A DNA stretch of 64,000 bases from Pseudobacter ginsenosidimutans (GTDB lineage: Bacteria; Bacteroidota; Bacteroidia; Chitinophagales; Chitinophagaceae): NCBI RefSeq assembly GCF_007970185.1, contig NZ_CP042431.1:6493342-6557341 (forward strand). Reading direction: 5' to 3'. The notes under the pieces are model-generated. The model was not told the origin of the DNA. It searched no databases and was given only the letters and a program-made list of their open reading frames with translations. Position numbers and translations under genes: made by a program. Below are positions 60,749 through 64,000 of the stretch, in pieces. Within the stretch, counting starts at the first letter, position 1. Every line of letters begins with the position of its first letter.

Positions 60749-62860
60749 TCAGCTATTACCTGTTCTGGTTTTGAACCAGGTTTGCATTACCAGGATGGCT
60801 TCGCTGAGGAAAAGATCTTTCTTCAGACTGTTGAGCCAGGCCTTGTTGCTGTCGTTACGGAATTGTTCTTTATGTTTCAGTTCTTCCTGCACATCGGCAG
60901 TATTGATCACGGGCAGACTGTCTGCAGTGACCAATTGTTTGCGAATGGTGGCGATGGTCTGTTGTAATTGTTTTTTCTCTGCACGGTATTTGTCCAGCTT
61001 CATGGAATGCAGGTTGCTCCTGTTCTCCAGCCAGTGGATATTCTTGCGAAGCGCGAGGAGCGATGAATCTTTTTCGATCCTTCCTCCGGCAGCAGCAATG
61101 GTCCTGCTTACTTCTTCGCTATGATTGCTCAGTGCAAATGGAGCGGCAGCAATGGTATCCCATTTCAGCGCAGTAGGATTATCTTTTTCCTGCATCTTGT
61201 AAGGCTCATAGATGCCGGGGAGTTTGATATCGGGAGAAACACCTTTGAGCTGTGTGGCTGCGCCGGTGATGCGATAATACTTTTGCAGGGTGATATGAAT
61301 GGTGCCGAGGTCCAGGTTATCAGGACCGATCTGGTTCTTTGTTTCGCCCACACCGAATCCGCGTTGCACAGATCCTTTGCCATAAGTGGAGGCAGCGCCG
61401 ATGACAATGCCGCGGTGATAATCCTGGATGGCGGCTGCAAAGATCTCGGCAGCAGATGCGCTCATTTCATTCACGAGTACAACCAGCGGACCATCATACA
61501 GAACTCCAGGATTATTGACTGTGCTCACGTAAGGAGTTCCGATAGAACTTTTCACCTGCACCACAGGTCCCTGTTTGATGAAGAGACCCACCATATTGAT
61601 CACTTCGCCAAGGCTGCCACCAGTATTGTCGCGGATATCGATCACTACACCTTCCACATTTTCCGCTTTGAGTTTTTCCAGTTCCAGCGCCATATCTGTA
61701 GCACAGCTTCTGCCATTGGCATCTCCGAAGTTGGTATAGAATTTCGGGAAGGTGATATAGCCGATCTTCGCAGATGAATCATTGATGATGGCAGATTTCA
61801 CGAAAGTATCTTCAAGCTGCAGGGCTTCACGCTGAATGGTTACGTCTTTGAGAGAGCCATCATTCTTGCGGAAGGTGATGGTAACAGTGGTGCCTTTCTG
61901 ACCGCGTGTGAGCTTGATCACTTCGCTCATGGCCAGTCCTGCCAGATCCGTTTTTTCGGTGCTTCCACCCTGTTGTACTTTCACCAGCACATCTCCTTTT
62001 TCCACTTGTCCTGATTTCCATGCTGGCCCGCCGATCATCAGTTCAGCGATGCTCACTTTTCCATTTTGTTCCTGCAGCAAAGCGCCGATACCATAATAGA
62101 TACCGCTCATGCCTTCCTGGAATTCGCGGCGGTCAACCGGAAGAAAGTAGCTGGAATGCGGATCGTAGAGGTTGATGATGGAATTGAGATAGAGATTGAA
62201 TGCTTCCTCATCAGCAGTGAGCTTGAGGATATTTTCCATGCTTCTCTTCTCGATGCGGGCAACGGTTTCGCGTGCTTTTGTTTCCAGTTGCGCATCTGTG
62301 AAGTGATTGACAGTATCTTTTTTCCTCTGTTCCAGCAGATCGTCGTACTGCACCAGTACCTGGTATTTGAGGTAATTCTTCCAGCGTGTTTTCAGTTCAT
62401 CGCTGTTTTTGCAGTAGAGGATATTTTTGGGAGAGTCGTTGAAATATTCGTCGTTGGTGAAACTGAAGGGTTGTGCCAGCAGGTCTTTGATGATCTGCTC
62501 CACTTCTTTCACGCGTTGTTTGTAAACGGTGTTCACTACTTTGTAGAACTGCACCATCTTGCCGCGCATTTCATCATCCAGTTGCCATTCGAATTCCCTG
62601 AAGCGTGTGATATCGCTTTTGAGGAAGAATCTTTTGCCGCCATCGAGTTGCTGAAGATATTCAGTGAACACCTGTCCGGAGAAATGGTCGTTCAGAGGTT
62701 GCGGCGCATAATGGATCTGCTGCAACATGCCGGTGGTGTTATGGAAAACGAGATCTACATTGTCCACCACTTTGCTTTTCTGCGCAATGGCGGGAATGGA
62801 CAGCAGGCAAATAGCAGAACCTGCAAAGAATGTACGGTTAAAAAAAGAAGTACTCTTCAT
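60749..62860 (-). CDS. C-terminal processing peptidase (tail-specific protease, S41A)
   Basis: 703 residues, signal peptide up to IPAIAQ. N-terminal DUF3340-like region (about 40-230), PDZ (about 240-335, with GIYYGIGALLQEQNGKVSI), S41 core with the catalytic Ser467 in NEMSASAAEI and Lys495 in STYGKGSVQR, and a C-terminal helical tail. This is the long Prc/Tsp form. It trims C-termini of periplasmic proteins. It lies 33 bp after glk on the same strand, so the two are probably one transcript; the frameshifted receptor gene follows 68 bp on. Confidence 0.95.
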   Translation of the reverse strand: MKSTSFFNRTFFAGSAICLLSIPAIAQKSKVVDNVDLVFHNTTGMLQQIHYAPQPLNDHFSGQVFTEYLQQLDGGKRFFLKSDITRFREFEWQLDDEMRGKMVQFYKVVNTVYKQRVKEVEQIIKDLLAQPFSFTNDEYFNDSPKNILYCKNSDELKTRWKNYLKYQVLVQYDDLLEQRKKDTVNHFTDAQLETKARETVARIEKRSMENILKLTADEEAFNLYLNSIINLYDPHSSYFLPVDRREFQEGMSGIYYGIGALLQEQNGKVSIAELMIGGPAWKSGQVEKGDVLVKVQQGGSTEKTDLAGLAMSEVIKLTRGQKGTTVTITFRKNDGSLKDVTIQREALQLEDTFVKSAIINDSSAKIGYITFPKFYTNFGDANGRSCATDMALELEKLKAENVEGVVIDIRDNTGGSLGEVINMVGLFIKQGPVVQVKSSIGTPYVSTVNNPGVLYDGPLVVLVNEMSASAAEIFAAAIQDYHRGIVIGAASTYGKGSVQRGFGVGETKNQIGPDNLDLGTIHITLQKYYRITGAATQLKGVSPDIKLPGIYEPYKMQEKDNPTALKWDTIAAAPFALSNHSEEVSRTIAAAGGRIEKDSSLLALRKNIHWLENRSNLHSMKLDKYRAEKKQLQQTIATIRKQLVTADSLPVINTADVQEELKHKEQFRNDSNKAWLNSLKKDLFLSEAILVMQTWFKTRTGNS

Positions 62861-62893
62861 GCTCTACCCTCTTTAGGCGGTTATTGATGTTCG

Positions 62894-63961
62894 TTATAAT
62901 GTAACCTGACCATATGCGCCGAACCAGGCAGCGCCCAGCAGGCCGGTCTGTTCATTTCTGATGATGCGGACAGGTACTGTTTGTAACAGATGTTGCATAC
63001 GGTCGCTATCCATATAATGACTGTAAAAATTTTCGCGCTGCAACAGTCCACTGATCTTGGGTGGAATGCCTCCTCCGAGAAACAGTCCTCCGGTGGCTTT
63101 CATTTTCAGCACCAGGTTGGCTGCTTCATGGCCGAGATAACGCACATAGTGCTGCATGGTTTCCACGCAGATAGCAGCGCCGTTCTCTGCTGCTGTCTGG
63201 CTGATCCTCGCGCTGGGATGTGTTTCAGTGGGCCAGAGTTCGGTAAGCCATTGGGGCTCTTCCACTTTCTTCACATCACGCAGGAACTGGTAAATATCGT
63301 AAATACCTGGACCGGCCACAACCTTCTCCCAGCTAACAACGCCATATTGCGCGGAAAGGTATTGGCAAAGCTCAAAATCGAATGAGGTCCTGGGAGAAAA
63401 ATCGCAATGCCCGCCTTCTGTGGGGAAAGGGGAATACGATTTGCCATTCCAGAAGAGCCCTGCTTCTCCGAGACCTGTACCGGGGGCCAGGATGGCCATG
63501 TTGCCGCGGGGCGACTGGCTTCCTTCGTGAATTGTGAAGAAATCATCAGGCTTCAATGCAGCGAGGCCATAAGCTGTTGCTTCCAGGTCATTGATGAGAC
63601 GGACATCCTTTACTCCTGTTCTGTCCTGCAGATCTTCCACACTGAGCGTCCAGTTGAGATTGGTCAGCTCTACCACGCCGTCCAGGACGGGCCCAGCAAC
63701 ACCGAGACTGATCCTGTCAGGGATCAGTTCAGGTTTTACCTGCAGGAATTCTGCAATGATCTCATGGAGACTGGCATAGGCGGGTGACCTGAATTTCTGG
63801 TCATGCAGATGTTGCACATCTTCCGCGGTTGCGCGGAAAAGGGCCAGATGTGTTTTAGTGCCGCCAATATCTCCTGCGAGGATAGTGATGCCCTCTGCCG
63901 GGATATTGTCTTTTGCCGGTAAATGAAGCGGGATCGTCAGTGCCTTACTAGTTACATTCAT
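62894..63961 (-). CDS. glk: Glucokinase (Glk family)
   Basis: 355 residues. ATP-binding opening AGDIGGTKTHLALF (about residues 29-42), LINDLEATAYG, APGTGLGEAGL, TEGGHCDFSPR (sugar site) and FLGGGIPPKI near the C-terminus mark the bacterial Glk family (PF02685) rather than ROK kinases. The extra 25 residues at the N-terminus are slightly longer than usual. The enzyme turns glucose into glucose 6-phosphate in the cytosol. TATCTTTA (one mismatch to the -7 box) lies 5 bp upstream of the ATG. Co-directional with the processing protease. Confidence 0.95.
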   Translation of the reverse strand: MNVTSKALTIPLHLPAKDNIPAEGITILAGDIGGTKTHLALFRATAEDVQHLHDQKFRSPAYASLHEIIAEFLQVKPELIPDRISLGVAGPVLDGVVELTNLNWTLSVEDLQDRTGVKDVRLINDLEATAYGLAALKPDDFFTIHEGSQSPRGNMAILAPGTGLGEAGLFWNGKSYSPFPTEGGHCDFSPRTSFDFELCQYLSAQYGVVSWEKVVAGPGIYDIYQFLRDVKKVEEPQWLTELWPTETHPSARISQTAAENGAAICVETMQHYVRYLGHEAANLVLKMKATGGLFLGGGIPPKISGLLQRENFYSHYMDSDRMQHLLQTVPVRIIRNEQTGLLGAAWFGAYGQVTL

Positions 63962-64000
63962 CGTAATAAAGATAAGGCATTATTTTTTTTTGAATTCCTG

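Overview
The window looks like a chromosomal segment of a Bacteroidota bacterium, most likely family Chitinophagaceae. The evidence is the mix of TonB-dependent receptors with N-terminal carboxypeptidase-like domains, a type IX secretion (T9SS) C-terminal sorting domain, an ECF sigma/FecR pair, DUF3857 proteins, TAnnTTTG promoter boxes (the Bacteroidota -7 element) and moderate GC. It is mostly single-copy core genes broken up by accessory patches. I see no phage, no insertion sequence, no CRISPR array and no rRNA or tRNA gene.

Layout. 1-10.3 kb: spore-maturation-like membrane protein (cut by the window edge), ychF, a lipoprotein, a large TonB receptor, purC, a secreted lactonase-fold protein and the tRNA hydroxylase trhO. 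10.5-20.2 kb: a hybrid kinase with a degenerate receiver, a penicillin-acylase-family hydrolase with a small membrane protein, divergent bioF and miaE with promoters that predict leaderless mRNAs, a GH109-type enzyme coupled to a sugar-kinase-like gene, and a SMUG2-type glycosylase. 20.2-28.2 kb: a T9SS cargo with four 83-residue repeats, a beta-helix protein, a lipoprotein SAM hydrolase, a decayed chromate transporter and a flippase/glycosyltransferase/HEAT-like trio. 28.3-36.9 kb: three tandem DUF3857/transglutaminase paralogues, of which only the middle one keeps the catalytic triad, then ubiD and a LuxR-type two-component pair. 36.8-43.7 kb: the sensor kinase, a receiver whose phospho-Asp is Ala, a beta-barrel protein, a 940-bp gene-poor stretch, a truncated FecR with its sigma factor, and an ArsR regulator. 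43.8-54 kb: infC-thrS, two paralogous secreted LTGIW proteins, a TonB receptor with a DUF3347 protein, and an ABC-F ATPase. 54-64 kb: patatin autotransporter, a DUF6922/AbiEii toxin pair with a frameshift, an outer-membrane receptor with a frameshift, a C-terminal processing protease and glucokinase.

How the genes may work together. The GH109 enzyme and the kinase 4 bp downstream look like a GalNAc salvage pair. The DUF3347 protein and its TonB receptor form an operon with a divergent, palindrome-bearing promoter shared with the ABC-F gene. The sensor kinase, its regulator and ubiD are co-directional. Three genes (chrA, the AbiEii toxin and one TonB receptor) carry single-base frameshifts, two of them in G runs. 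These could be real decay or assembly errors; chrA has in addition lost its 5' end, so it is dead either way.
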